From CAZSHG01 sp964459995 (GTDB taxonomy: Bacteria; UBP14; UBA6098): DNA of 64,000 nt. Positions 24,761 to 33,554 of this stretch are shown here, piece by piece. The notes beneath the pieces were generated by a model. It worked only from the letters and a program-made list of their open reading frames with translations. It ran no database searches and was not told the DNA's origin. Numbering within the stretch: the stretch's first letter is position 1; every line of letters begins with the position of its first letter. The stretch covers positions 62,001 through 126,000 of the forward strand of contig CAYWOR010000007.1 in assembly GCA_964459995.1 (NCBI GenBank), in the 5' to 3' direction. The translations under genes and the position numbers were made by a program.

Positions 24761-26056
24761 TTAGACAGATTCGGTCTTCGAGCTGAAGGTGAAACCCTCA
24801 CTCATTACACCCGGAAGCATAGCGTATTGTAAAACCCTTTCCGGACGAGACATCGCAACGATGTTGTTTAAGAAAACTATCGGCGATTCGTTCCAACGAA
24901 GGTTCTTGACCGGACTCACTATTTTGCCGTCCTCAATGAGGAAAAGGCCATCGCGGGTCATTCCGGTTAGAAGAAGCTCGCGTCTATCCACATAACGGAT
25001 ATACCAGAGGTTTTTTACAAGCAGGCCTCGTTTGCATTTTTTGACGAGGTCTTCCACCGAATTATCTTCCCCCTCCATGAAGAAGGGATAGAGCGCCGGA
25101 TCGGGTTGTTCGCACTTTTTCTCCGCCCAGAAACGGCTGTGTTCGAGCTTCTTGAGAATGCCCTTCTCTATCCAAGTGCGCGGCTTGACCGCGATACCGG
25201 AATCGCCGAATTTCGGTGCAGGAAGCTCCTTGCAGTCAGTTTTCAAGGTAACAGTAACTTTATCGGAGAACATTTTCTCCCCCACCTTACCGGCGAAAAC
25301 GGTCGTGCCTTCATCGGCGTCGCGTGCATCCATGTTCCAGACCATAAAGGCGAAGAATTCGAGCATTGCGGCAGGTTCGAAAATGACGGTATAGTCCCCC
25401 GGCTCAATATCGACGGGATTCTGTGCCATTACTGAGTTTTCGACTGCAGTGTTCAGGAGCTTTTCGACATCCATATCGGCGTATGAATTTCTCGAAATCT
25501 CCGCCTTACCGCTTCCCGCAGGGCCATGAACTGTAGTTGAGTAGGTGATATCGGTCGAGTTATCGAAGGCAAACAGGCCGTTTGTGTTGGCGATTGCGTT
25601 AACAGCGGCGCGTGCCTCGAAAAGCCCACTCGCCTTAAAACCTTTTACCTTTGCCGCGGAAACAACCTTCGCGATATCTCCGGCTATCACATCGGGCGCA
25701 AGATTGACAACATCGTCGCTCCAACCGCAGGGCATATCGAGATACTCCTGTGGGCCGGGAAGCGGCAGATATTCTGGATCCTCGGGCGAATCCTCAGCCA
25801 TCGCAGAAGCGATTTTCACAAGACGATTTAGAGATTCATCGTCGAAACGGTTGGTCTCGTAGCTTCCCGAACGTTTGCCCTTATAGACTTTGAGGCGGAG
25901 GTTCTCTATCTCGCCGCCCATGTTCTGTGTAATAGAATTCTCGCCAAACCGAGTCGCGAGACTATAATCGCTACGATAGCTTGCCTGAGCCTCCACACCA
26001 GAGAGCTTCGACATCACGCTATCGAGGATTTGCTTGATTTCATTGTGCGTTCTCAT
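24761..26056 (-). CDS. pmbA: TldE/PmbA-type metalloprotease partner subunit
   Basis: This 431-residue protein of the TldD/PmbA family starts at ATG 26056, preceded by GGAGG. A longer reading frame upstream overlaps tldD and has no ribosome-binding site. PmbA (TldE) forms a heterodimer with TldD that cleaves unfolded peptides and, in E. coli, processes microcin precursors and CcdA. The family fold is seen in VKGFKASGLFEARAAVNAIANTNGLFAFDNSTD and EPGDYTVIFEPAAMLEFFAFMVW. As expected for the E subunit, the HExxxH motif of TldD is lacking. The ATG overlaps the tldD stop (ATGA), so the pair is co-translated. Confidence 0.88.
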   Translation of the reverse strand: MRTHNEIKQILDSVMSKLSGVEAQASYRSDYSLATRFGENSITQNMGGEIENLRLKVYKGKRSGSYETNRFDDESLNRLVKIASAMAEDSPEDPEYLPLPGPQEYLDMPCGWSDDVVNLAPDVIAGDIAKVVSAAKVKGFKASGLFEARAAVNAIANTNGLFAFDNSTDITYSTTVHGPAGSGKAEISRNSYADMDVEKLLNTAVENSVMAQNPVDIEPGDYTVIFEPAAMLEFFAFMVWNMDARDADEGTTVFAGKVGEKMFSDKVTVTLKTDCKELPAPKFGDSGIAVKPRTWIEKGILKKLEHSRFWAEKKCEQPDPALYPFFMEGEDNSVEDLVKKCKRGLLVKNLWYIRYVDRRELLLTGMTRDGLFLIEDGKIVSPVKNLRWNESPIVFLNNIVAMSRPERVLQYAMLPGVMSEGFTFSSKTESV

Positions 26057-27501
26057 AATTTTGCTCCTCCGACACTGATGTTGCGGAATCTCGAATGACT
26101 GGAACCGTGCGTCATCCGCATTGTCTGCATTGGTTCGCCTTTGCCGCAATTCATAACGCCATGGGGCTTCCAATAATCCTTTCCGGCGAGGCCGTCGCAA
26201 CTGTTCCAGAATTGGGTGGTTTGAGCCTGATATGTTACTTTCTTGAGCGGTTTCGTAATTTTGCCGCCTTCGATCATCCAGAACATATCGCCGCCGAACT
26301 GGAAATTGTTACGCATCTGGTCGATGGAGAAACTTCCCATCCCCTCGATGTAAACTCCCCTATCTACACCTGCTATTAGGTCATCGGGGGTGACGGAATC
26401 GTCTTTCCCCGGTTCGAGATAGAGGTTTGGTATGCGGTTGATCGGGAAATGATCGAAGCCGTCGGAGCGGCAACAGCCGTTGGAGCGTTCCCAGCCAATA
26501 ATCGGAGCGGTTTCGCGAGTGCAACCAAGACTATTCAGGATACCGTCTTTAATCATAGCGAATTTATAGAGTTTTACGCCGTCGTCGTCGTAGAACCATG
26601 TCCCGAGGCCGCCTTCTAGCTCGTTGTTGGCAGTAAAATTCACGATTTCACTGCCGTATTGAAGATTGCCAACAAATTCCGGTTTGACGAAGCTTCTCCC
26701 CGCCATGTTTGCTTCCCAACCGAGGATTCTGTCGAGTTCGGTAGGATGGCCTACGGACTCGTGCATAGTAAGCGCGAGATGCATCGGATCGAGGACGAGG
26801 TCCATAATGCCCTGCGGAGTATCTTCGGCTCTGCATTTGATAAGGGCTTCTTCTGCCCATTTCTTCGCATTGCCGGCAAGATCGATATCGCGGATGAATT
26901 CATATCCGGCCTGCTTCGCGCCGCCCTGATAACTTCTGTCCTGCGATTCCTGCCCATCCACAGCGTAACATCCGAGATGCGGATTCGCGAAATAATTCGT
27001 CAGATCGAGATAACTGCCGTCGGTATTCGCGATGATTCGGTGCATTTTGATGAACTGAAGAAAGCCGATCGCCATCACGATATTGGGCTGGTTGAGCATA
27101 ATATCGGTGCAATTAAGAAGAAGTTCAGCCTTCTCTTTGTTCGGCACTTTGAAGGGGTCTTCTGCACAAGGGCCAACCTTCGTATCGACATAACTCGACT
27201 CGGGGGCCATCACTGCCGGGCTGTCTTTTGGGACTTTCGCAGACGCTTTTGCAATCGCAACGGCTTTTTTGGCAGTTGCGGCAACTTCGTCTTTGGTGAG
27301 TTTCGTGCTTGAGGCGAATCCCCACGCCCCGTTAACCAGCACTCTGATGGCATAGCCGAAGGATTCAGTCTCGTCGATAAGCTTCAGAGACCGCCGCTCG
27401 ACATATACGCGATTCTGGCGCTCATCGACGATACGCATATCGGCGAAAGATGCGCCCGCGCCTCTGGCAATGTCCAGGGCGAGGTCGGTATATTCTTTCA
27501 T
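26053..27501 (-). CDS. tldD: TldD metalloprotease catalytic subunit
   Basis: This 482-residue protein has the TldD zinc motif HESVGHPTELDR (HExxxH) near residue 245 and a conserved Cys near the C-terminus (VMNCGKGEPM) that completes the zinc site. The N-terminal half carries RSLKLIDETESFGYAIRVLVNGAWGFASS, typical of the family. It works with PmbA as a cytoplasmic peptidase for small unfolded peptides. It is the first gene of a two-gene operon with its own promoter at 27538-27566. Confidence 0.92.
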   Translation of the reverse strand: MKEYTDLALDIARGAGASFADMRIVDERQNRVYVERRSLKLIDETESFGYAIRVLVNGAWGFASSTKLTKDEVAATAKKAVAIAKASAKVPKDSPAVMAPESSYVDTKVGPCAEDPFKVPNKEKAELLLNCTDIMLNQPNIVMAIGFLQFIKMHRIIANTDGSYLDLTNYFANPHLGCYAVDGQESQDRSYQGGAKQAGYEFIRDIDLAGNAKKWAEEALIKCRAEDTPQGIMDLVLDPMHLALTMHESVGHPTELDRILGWEANMAGRSFVKPEFVGNLQYGSEIVNFTANNELEGGLGTWFYDDDGVKLYKFAMIKDGILNSLGCTRETAPIIGWERSNGCCRSDGFDHFPINRIPNLYLEPGKDDSVTPDDLIAGVDRGVYIEGMGSFSIDQMRNNFQFGGDMFWMIEGGKITKPLKKVTYQAQTTQFWNSCDGLAGKDYWKPHGVMNCGKGEPMQTMRMTHGSSHSRFRNISVGGAKL

Positions 27502-27537
27502 CTGCGCTCCTTTGTAAAAGTTTTTGCTTCTGAATAC

Positions 27538-27566
27538 ATATTAAGACGGCCGAATACAAATGTCAA
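27538..27566 (-). promoter_or_regulatory. Promoter of tldD-pmbA
   Basis: On the minus strand TTGACA (27561-27566), a 17-base spacer and TAATAT (27538-27543) lie about 37 bases upstream of the tldD start. Confidence 0.6.
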
Positions 27567-27570
27567 GAAA

Positions 27571-27592
27571 AAAATGACCGTGTGGTCATTTT
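27571..27592. promoter_or_regulatory. Perfect inverted repeat between divergent promoters (possible operator)
   Basis: AAAATGACC (27571-27579), a GTGT spacer and GGTCATTTT (27584-27592) form a perfect 9-bp inverted repeat. It sits five bases from the tldD -35 box and eight bases from the -35 box of the gene at 27669. It could bind a dimeric regulator or form a hairpin. No regulator is identified. Confidence 0.45.
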
Positions 27593-27600
27593 ATTTTTCC

Positions 27601-27628
27601 TTGACAAGTTTGGCTCGATGCTTATCTT
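27601..27628 (+). promoter_or_regulatory. Promoter of the T9SS protein gene at 27669
   Basis: TTGACA at 27601-27606, a 16-base spacer and TATCTT at 27623-27628 lie 40 bases before the start codon. AAGGAG follows as ribosome-binding site. Confidence 0.55.
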
Positions 27629-27668
27629 TAGCCAGTGTTGAGTATGAAATCTTTCAAAAGGAGACAAG

Positions 27669-28601
27669 ATGAGAGTTACGACAGTTTTTACAGTTTTGTT
27701 AATTCTATTAACCGCTGTTAGCCTCATGGCAATCAGAGCCGAAGATTATTTCCCCTTGGGAATTGGAAACACATGGACAACTCAAGACTCATCTGCAGAA
27801 TGGGTGGACACCACAACGACAACAATCGTTGGAATGGCAACTGTGCTGGGTTACGAATCCTTTGTCTCAATCGAAACACGTGAGGATGGACCGGATACCT
27901 TCTATTTTCAGCTTCGCTCGGACGGCCTTTACGGCGTTAGCTACGAAGACGAAGGGTTTGTCATGGAAATTAAATATATGCCCCGTAATTTTAGCTTTGG
28001 TGACAACTGGTTGATGTTCAGCATGGATACAGCCTGGTCAGATGGCGGCATGGATTTCGATCAAACCTTCACAATGAGTGCTACTGCAGTCTCATACGAG
28101 AGCCAAACAGTTCCAGCAGGCCACTTCGGGAGCTGTCTTAAATTGCAAAGCTCTGGCGAAATGACATTTTTAGTTTCGATGGAAGGAATGCCTGTTTACT
28201 CTTCTACCTACATCTTCGGGAGCACTATGTGGCTCGGCGAGGATATCGGAATAGTCAAGATTATCGACTGGAATATAGAAGAAGAAGGCGATACAACCTG
28301 GGATTACAGCGTTCTTCTTACCTATTCTCTCTCAAATATCGCGGAGAATATCTCAAAACCCGACAATTCTGGAATTCACACATGGCCGAATCCCTTTAAC
28401 TCGGCATGCAAGATAGCCACTCCTTCCGGCGCGGAAGTCGAAATTTTCGACGTTGCTGGACGTTTGGTCGCGACGCTTCCCGCTTCGATGGAAAAAATCC
28501 GCTCGTGGACGCCCTCTGAAGATGTTTCCGGCGGTGTCTATCTGATTCGCGCCACAGTCGGCGACGAGAAAATCACATCGAAAGTCCTCTTCGTAAAATA
28601 G
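27669..28601 (+). CDS. Secreted protein with T9SS C-terminal sorting domain
   Basis: This 310-residue protein has a signal peptide (residues 1-24). The body of about 200 residues is beta-rich and I do not recognise it (TWTTQDSSAEW, then aromatic-rich strands). The last 85 residues are a type A T9SS sorting domain: a TWPNPFNS motif, EVEIFDVAGRLVATL, then GGVYLIRATVGDEKITSKVLFVK at the end. It should cross the outer membrane through T9SS and be attached to the surface or released. It is a single gene between its own promoter and terminator. The function of the body is unknown. Confidence 0.75.
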   Translation: MRVTTVFTVLLILLTAVSLMAIRAEDYFPLGIGNTWTTQDSSAEWVDTTTTTIVGMATVLGYESFVSIETREDGPDTFYFQLRSDGLYGVSYEDEGFVMEIKYMPRNFSFGDNWLMFSMDTAWSDGGMDFDQTFTMSATAVSYESQTVPAGHFGSCLKLQSSGEMTFLVSMEGMPVYSSTYIFGSTMWLGEDIGIVKIIDWNIEEEGDTTWDYSVLLTYSLSNIAENISKPDNSGIHTWPNPFNSACKIATPSGAEVEIFDVAGRLVATLPASMEKIRSWTPSEDVSGGVYLIRATVGDEKITSKVLFVK

Positions 28602-28624
28602 CAGGACGAATAGATCGCTTAATT

Positions 28625-28657
28625 AACGCTCCGCTCGATATGGGCGGGGCGTTTTTG
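28625..28657 (+). terminator. Rho-independent terminator after the T9SS gene
   Basis: Stem AACGCTCCGC (28625-28634) pairs with GCGGGGCGTT (28644-28653) with one G.T pair and a run of T's. Confidence 0.8.
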
Positions 28658-28748
28658 CTGTCATTAAGAGCATTGTAGTAATCAAAATGCACATCTCTTC
28701 GATTCTCCGGCGGGTTTTTGGGAATTTTCCATTGAAAGTAACAGTCTC

Positions 28749-28936
28749 TACGCAAGCTTGATTAGTTTTTACGCAATTATATTCTTATTCTACACCAATA
28801 TTTTCAATTGCTACGCAATAATATGTTGTTGCTATGCAAAAATTAGAAGCGGAACCACAATTTAGTTTTGTTGCTACGCAATTTTATTTTGTTCATCCGC
28901 AATTTTTTTTGCTTCTACGCAATTTTTTTATCCCCT
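28749..28936 (+). repeat. Degenerate tandem array with a 21-bp period (TACGCAA core)
   Basis: The 7-mer TACGCAA or a close variant begins at 28749, 28770, 28791 (TACACCA), 28812, 28833 (TATGCAA), 28854 (ACCACAA), 28875, 28896 (TCCGCAA) and 28916. Every step is 21 bases except the last, which is 20. Between cores the sequence is T-rich and often ends TTGC. It lies in a stretch without genes (28602-29070). A 21-bp period puts all cores on the same face of B-DNA. I see no convincing open frame through it. The remainder, 28937-29070, shows nothing I can name. Confidence 0.8.
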
Positions 28937-29070
28937 ATTGTCCTTTTTTTCGCCAAAAGAAGAGCTTCGGATGTTGTGATAATCAGAATTGTCTCCCAGA
29001 ATAGCCGATTAATGGCAACTTACATCCATGTAGAGATTTAAATGGTTACGAGAAGAAGGGCGACGTTTGT

Positions 29071-29790
29071 TCAGAGGGAATCCGCAAACCATTCGAAGAC
29101 CGCGCCCTCGTTTTGCACCCACAATTGAATCGGGATGTGAGGTTCTGTTACGCGATAGAAGACGCGGACATCGGGAGTAAAAGGCGAATAAATCCCACGG
29201 CCATCGACCTCGAGTTTGTGGCAGTTGAACCATTTGCTGTTGGTGGCGACGCCCTCGGTGCCGGAGTAGTCGGCGCGATAGGGAAAATCGCTGAGCTGAG
29301 GAGTTATCATCTGGAATTCCAAATGAACACTTTCGTTGCCGAAGGGAAAGCCAAGAAAAGCGGCCTGCAGAAACCACGCGTGAATGGATAGGCCGCTGAT
29401 GCTCTTATCTATGGATTGCGAGACACCGTTTTCGTCGATGGCATCTCCGGTTACGCGGCCCCCGTTCCATAAAAGCTCGCCCTGAATAGTTTCGGAGAAA
29501 ACTCGCATATACAGAGGTTCCCACGGCGATTTGCGGAAAAACACTTCCATCTCCCAGACGACATCGATGCCCAACTCGCGGTAGATTAGGATGGAATCGC
29601 TATCGATGAGAGTATCCGCGAAGGCTATGGTTTTAAGGCCGCCGTCGGGATCACGGGCGATATAGGTAACATCGCCGAGATTAGATGTGTCCGCGTCGGG
29701 ATCGACTTTCGTAGAGACGTTATCGCAGGAGATACTAAGAATAGCAAAGACGATTATAGTTAAAAGAAGATGTCGCACTTTGATATCCAT
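29071..29790 (-). CDS. Lipoprotein of unknown function
   Basis: This 239-residue protein has a lipobox ending SISC-D at residue 22, so it is an exported lipoprotein. The mature part is beta-rich with many Trp and Phe. I recognise no domain, although the overall look recalls DUF3108-like periplasmic lipoproteins. It is the last gene of a long minus-strand run. Its start lies three bases after the stop of the acyltransferase gene, suggesting an envelope-related operon role. Confidence 0.6.
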   Translation of the reverse strand: MDIKVRHLLLTIIVFAILSISCDNVSTKVDPDADTSNLGDVTYIARDPDGGLKTIAFADTLIDSDSILIYRELGIDVVWEMEVFFRKSPWEPLYMRVFSETIQGELLWNGGRVTGDAIDENGVSQSIDKSISGLSIHAWFLQAAFLGFPFGNESVHLEFQMITPQLSDFPYRADYSGTEGVATNSKWFNCHKLEVDGRGIYSPFTPDVRVFYRVTEPHIPIQLWVQNEGAVFEWFADSL

Positions 29791-29793
29791 GTT

Positions 29794-30690
29794 CTATTTG
29801 TATCCGAGGGTGCTTTTAAACCTGCGATGAGGCCAGAAATACATTTCTGGGTTTTCGCGGACAATCTTTTCGAGGCAGTCGGTGTATGCTTGCGTGATTT
29901 GCGCGATGGCGAGGTCCTTGTCCTCGGGAAGACCTGCGTAATCGGGATAGATAATTTCTATCTCGACTTTGTGTTTGGTTTTGTCCGATTGCCTGACGAT
30001 TCCGCCCGCCATAATGGGGCATTGGAGTTTTAGTGCGAAAGCGCCGATTCCGCTTGGAGTCGATGCCGGATTGCCGAAGAAGTTCACGATTGTCGAACTT
30101 TTGCCGGCGTCTTGATCGGAAAGCATCGCCACAGCGCGGCCTGAGCGGACAGATTTTATCACGCCGCGTGCCGCGACTCCCATGTGGATTATGCCGATTC
30201 CCATTTCCGAACGGATACCGTTTATCAAATCATCCACTGTGGCGTTTGTCTGTTCGCCAACGAGAAAATCGAGAGGGAAACCGGTTTCGGAAAGCGCCGC
30301 GCCGAGAAGCTCCCAGCTTCCGAAATGGCCGGTTACGAGGAGCATGCCATCCCCCTTCGCCGTAATATCAAGAGCTTCTTCGAGGCCGGAGAATTCGACA
30401 TAGTCGAGAGTTTTGCCTTTGAGTTTGGGTAACAAAGCGAATTCGGCCATGCTTCGGCAGAAATTACGGTAGCTCTCGCGAAGGATTTTTCGCGCGGTTT
30501 TGCGGTCAATATCGGGGAAACACAGTTCAAAATTGCGGAAAGAAACTGATTCGCGAATTCCAAGACGCCAAATCAACCCGCCAATCGCCCCGCCGAGGCC
30601 GACTGACCATCGATAGGGCAATATCCTCACAATACCCAGCAGAATTGCAAGAGCGGCATTTTCGAGCTTATGTCGGAATTTCTTTGCCAT
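29794..30690 (-). CDS. Lipid A biosynthesis acyltransferase (LpxL/HtrB family)
   Basis: This 298-residue membrane-associated enzyme should add a secondary acyl chain to lipid A. It has an N-terminal hydrophobic anchor. The catalytic H-x4-(D/E) motif is seen as GHFGSWELLG near residue 122, followed by FLVGEQTN, LSDQDAG and the late MYFWPHRRFKS motif of the family. Together with lpxB at 23487 it supports a lipid A outer membrane. It is flanked by lipoprotein and protease genes with gaps of three bases each. Confidence 0.88.
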   Translation of the reverse strand: MAKKFRHKLENAALAILLGIVRILPYRWSVGLGGAIGGLIWRLGIRESVSFRNFELCFPDIDRKTARKILRESYRNFCRSMAEFALLPKLKGKTLDYVEFSGLEEALDITAKGDGMLLVTGHFGSWELLGAALSETGFPLDFLVGEQTNATVDDLINGIRSEMGIGIIHMGVAARGVIKSVRSGRAVAMLSDQDAGKSSTIVNFFGNPASTPSGIGAFALKLQCPIMAGGIVRQSDKTKHKVEIEIIYPDYAGLPEDKDLAIAQITQAYTDCLEKIVRENPEMYFWPHRRFKSTLGYK

Positions 30691-30693
30691 GGC

Positions 30694-31584
30694 TCAGTCG
30701 CGTTCGCTTTCCTCTATCACTTCAATACTTTGGGGGTGTTCCGCGCTATTGTCCTCGTCTCGCTTTCTCTTGTTGCGAACAAGTTTTATCGTCCCGCCGA
30801 TAAGAAATAGCACCGTGATTATCGCGAATATAGTGCGCCAATCGAGGAGAATCAAGCTCCAATTAAAGCGATCAACGCGGATGTTGGCCCATTGTCGATA
30901 GAAATCCAGCATGGATACACCTGTGAAATCCTCGAAACCTTCCTCGAAATCGCCAAGGCGTCTTATGGAGCGGATTAGCCCGAAAATATCGCCGTCGATA
31001 GAAGCTACGAGATACTCGAAAGCGGCTCTGCTTTCGGCATATGCAAGCTCAGCTCGATTCCCGCCCCATAAATTCAATCCTTCAAGCTCCCAGAGATCGA
31101 CTCTCTCGCCGGTGAAATTCGCCATCGCAAGGCGAACCGCCTGCCCTTGCTCCATCGGCCCGGAAACCCATTGGGCAAAGCCTTCGTCGAACCAGCGGGG
31201 AATTCGGATGTCTTCGAGTGCCCTGTGTAGAATGATATGTGCCAGCTCGTGTTTGATGAGGCTTAACGCTTTCGGGGATTTACTGCTTTCCGGGAAATAG
31301 AGGATAATCGTGTTCGAGGATGGATCGGCGGCGCCTATGGACCAATCAGGCATTAGACCGTGGGTGGCTTCGTCGAATTCCTGGCGTGTATAGGTTATTT
31401 GGACGCGGATAGTGTCGTCTGAGTCTCCCCAGCCGGAGAGTTTTCCCGATAGCTCCTCGACCTGTGATCGTATTCGCGATTCCATTTCGGGAAGAGGTTT
31501 ACCGGTCGTCTCGAAATCGAGCGTCCATCCGAAGAGAATCTGCACCGCAAGTAGGAGAATTATATTTGGGTATAGTGTTTTCAA
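30694..31584 (-). CDS. Membrane-anchored gluzincin-type metalloprotease (peptidase MA-like)
   Basis: This 296-residue protein has an N-terminal signal segment (residues 1-19) and a zinc-protease core. HELAHIILHR near residue 112 gives the HExxH motif, and WFDEGFAQWVSG about 25 residues on supplies the third ligand Glu, the peptidase MA arrangement. Near residue 250 a strong transmembrane helix (FAIITVLFLIGG) precedes a charged cytoplasmic tail. The protease domain should therefore face the periplasm. The substrate is unknown. The neighbours are an outer-membrane barrel gene upstream and a lipid A acyltransferase downstream. Confidence 0.78.
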   Translation of the reverse strand: MKTLYPNIILLLAVQILFGWTLDFETTGKPLPEMESRIRSQVEELSGKLSGWGDSDDTIRVQITYTRQEFDEATHGLMPDWSIGAADPSSNTIILYFPESSKSPKALSLIKHELAHIILHRALEDIRIPRWFDEGFAQWVSGPMEQGQAVRLAMANFTGERVDLWELEGLNLWGGNRAELAYAESRAAFEYLVASIDGDIFGLIRSIRRLGDFEEGFEDFTGVSMLDFYRQWANIRVDRFNWSLILLDWRTIFAIITVLFLIGGTIKLVRNKRKRDEDNSAEHPQSIEVIEESERD

Positions 31585-31622
31585 TTCGAGGGGTGCGGCT
31601 GTCCGAAGACAGCCATTATTCC

Positions 31623-33041
31623 CTAAAAACTCGAGGACAATTTCAACTCGAATCCCTGAAATTCAGGCTCCATTCTGCATGTTCCGCCGGAACATGTGAA
31701 ACCGCCCGGGCGTTTGCCGTAAGCCAATGTGAGTTTGTGGTTTTTAACGATTTCGCCGTCGATATAGATTCGAATGAAATTATCCGGTTTGAGACCGTTT
31801 GTTTCGATATCCCATTCTTGGATTCGGCCACCTTCCACACCTATCGCGCCGATCGGCGAAAGGGTAAACTCCGCGAGAGCATAGAGATTAGTGGCTTTTT
31901 CGCCGAATTCTACGCCCGATTGGAACTCCAAATCGAGTAGAAGGCTTTTGCGTTCGGTGAAATAATAGAGCGGTTCGATGATAAAATTGTGCGTGGGGTC
32001 TTCCTCGCCGGTCATTTGAAGCTGATATGTCGCTTTTAGGGAAAGCTCGCCCCAGTCGCGGTGAAATTCGATATAAGCCTCTTTGTAATCCGCGGAGACT
32101 TCGGGATGGTCTATCATCGCGAAAGATGCGGTGATGTCGGAATCGAGGACGGGCGATATACCTATTTCGCCGGAGAAAGCGGTCGCTTCTCGGGGGTTGA
32201 TTAGCGCGAGATGCCTGCTTACGAGGGTGTAACTGGGCTGTCTAACGACAAGCGGGAGGGTAACATAATCCTCGGCATAGCCTTTGACGATGAAGCTGTC
32301 CACGGCAAGGAATTCGCCGTAGAATGTCAAAGGGCCTACAAAAGCCGATGCCGAGCCGGAAAGGACGTTACCTCGGTATTCGACGCCTCCGCCGCTATGT
32401 CCGCGCCAGGTTTGAGCATAGCGGATATCCGCGTCGAAAGGCCCGACAGATGGAGTGGCGTGGACTTCGTAGGTCTCGCCGATGAGGGCGGGAAGCATCG
32501 ACCATGCTTCGACATCGTAGCGCATATATCCGGCGCCTATAGGAAAATATTTCTTATTCGAGCTTATCTCGCCAGCCATGAACCGGGTGTTGTTATCCCA
32601 ATCGGCTAAACCGGCGAGAACTTTCAAATCACAATCGAAAGCCTGAAATACAACCTTTGCGCCGTCGAGATGGTGATCGCGCTGAAGGTCTCGAACCTCG
32701 GTAGCATCGAGCAGAAGACCGTTCCCGAGTGAAGCCATGAATGTGCCCCCAGTAATATCGAAAAGATCGTGGTGCAACATCGCCCAGCGCTGAGTAATGG
32801 CGGAATAGGTGCTGTCGGCACGAGTGAGGGCACTTTTTCGTGACGGTTGCATAGATTCATAGGTTAAACCGAGTGTTATTGACGAATGATCGAGACGAAT
32901 ATCGAGTCTGTTCTCGAAGAAACTATTGCCCTTATCGGCTTCCGCGGCGCGGTATTCGAGGAGGTTACGACCCGTTAATGATAATGCGAAAAGGCTGTGC
33001 GACAGTATAACTATCGCCACCAAAAGGACTATTCTACGCAA
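31623..33041 (-). CDS. Predicted outer-membrane beta-barrel protein (DUF6029-like)
   Basis: This 472-residue protein has a signal peptide (residues 1-19). It has many short amphipathic strands with aromatic girdle residues and a C-terminal Phe (ELKLSSSF), as in outer-membrane barrels. It recalls DUF6029-type proteins found beside TlpA and Omp28 genes in Bacteroidetes, but the match is from memory. It contains one Cys pair near the C-terminus (FTCSGGTCRM). It starts one base after the TlpA stop, so the two are probably made together. Confidence 0.62.
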   Translation of the reverse strand: MRRIVLLVAIVILSHSLFALSLTGRNLLEYRAAEADKGNSFFENRLDIRLDHSSITLGLTYESMQPSRKSALTRADSTYSAITQRWAMLHHDLFDITGGTFMASLGNGLLLDATEVRDLQRDHHLDGAKVVFQAFDCDLKVLAGLADWDNNTRFMAGEISSNKKYFPIGAGYMRYDVEAWSMLPALIGETYEVHATPSVGPFDADIRYAQTWRGHSGGGVEYRGNVLSGSASAFVGPLTFYGEFLAVDSFIVKGYAEDYVTLPLVVRQPSYTLVSRHLALINPREATAFSGEIGISPVLDSDITASFAMIDHPEVSADYKEAYIEFHRDWGELSLKATYQLQMTGEEDPTHNFIIEPLYYFTERKSLLLDLEFQSGVEFGEKATNLYALAEFTLSPIGAIGVEGGRIQEWDIETNGLKPDNFIRIYIDGEIVKNHKLTLAYGKRPGGFTCSGGTCRMEPEFQGFELKLSSSF

Positions 33042-33042
33042 G

Positions 33043-33546
33043 CTATTCCTCCCCGTCGATTGGGAACAGCGTCTTGATTTTGTCGCGGTATTCGACCTCG
33101 TCGCCCGGTTTGTAGCCTACATGGTGATGAAGGATAATCCTGTTTGTATCGAGAATGAACATTTCGGGTATCTCGGCAACTCCAGCGAGTGACTTGATGC
33201 TTCCGTCGGGATCCATGACAATAGTGAATTGCCAGTTATTCTTTTGGGCGAACGGTTTCGCTTTGCCGCGTGTTCTGGGACCGTCGGTGTTTATCGCAAG
33301 GACTCGAACACCGTGGGCATCGAGGAAATTCTGCATCTCGGTGAGTTTTTCGAGTTCTTTAAGACAGGGTTTGCACCATGTAGCCCAGAAAGTTAGGATG
33401 ATCGGTCCTTCAGCAACGAATTTACTGAGGACGAACTCGCCGCCGTCAACATCCTTTGCTTTGAACTCTGGGAATTCGCGGTTTTCTGCGATAAGAGCGA
33501 ATGCGCAGATTAACAGAATCGCAATTATGGGTCTGAGATTTCGCAT
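33043..33546 (-). CDS. TlpA-type thiol-disulfide oxidoreductase
   Basis: This is a 167-residue exported thioredoxin-fold protein. I start at ATG 33546, preceded by AGGAGGA. The longer frame upstream runs into the neighbouring gene. A signal sequence covers residues 1-20. The active site WATWCKPC places the redox Cys at 58 and 61, and the cis-Pro loop is in GVAEIPEMFILD. Such proteins reduce or oxidise periplasmic Cys pairs. Between an Omp28-like T9SS protein and an outer-membrane barrel with a Cys pair, it is a plausible thiol partner for one of them. Confidence 0.88.
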   Translation of the reverse strand: MRNLRPIIAILLICAFALIAENREFPEFKAKDVDGGEFVLSKFVAEGPIILTFWATWCKPCLKELEKLTEMQNFLDAHGVRVLAINTDGPRTRGKAKPFAQKNNWQFTIVMDPDGSIKSLAGVAEIPEMFILDTNRIILHHHVGYKPGDEVEYRDKIKTLFPIDGEE

Positions 33547-33554
33547 CGGTCCTC

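Noticed and set aside
26057..26200. Long N-terminal extension of PmbA
   Set aside because: The extra 48 codons overlap tldD in another frame, are Arg-rich without family similarity, and the ATGA overlap start has GGAGG.
28749..28936. CRISPR array
   Set aside because: The repeat unit is only 21 bases including the spacing, the core is 7 bases, there are no unique spacers of 30-40 bases and no cas genes.
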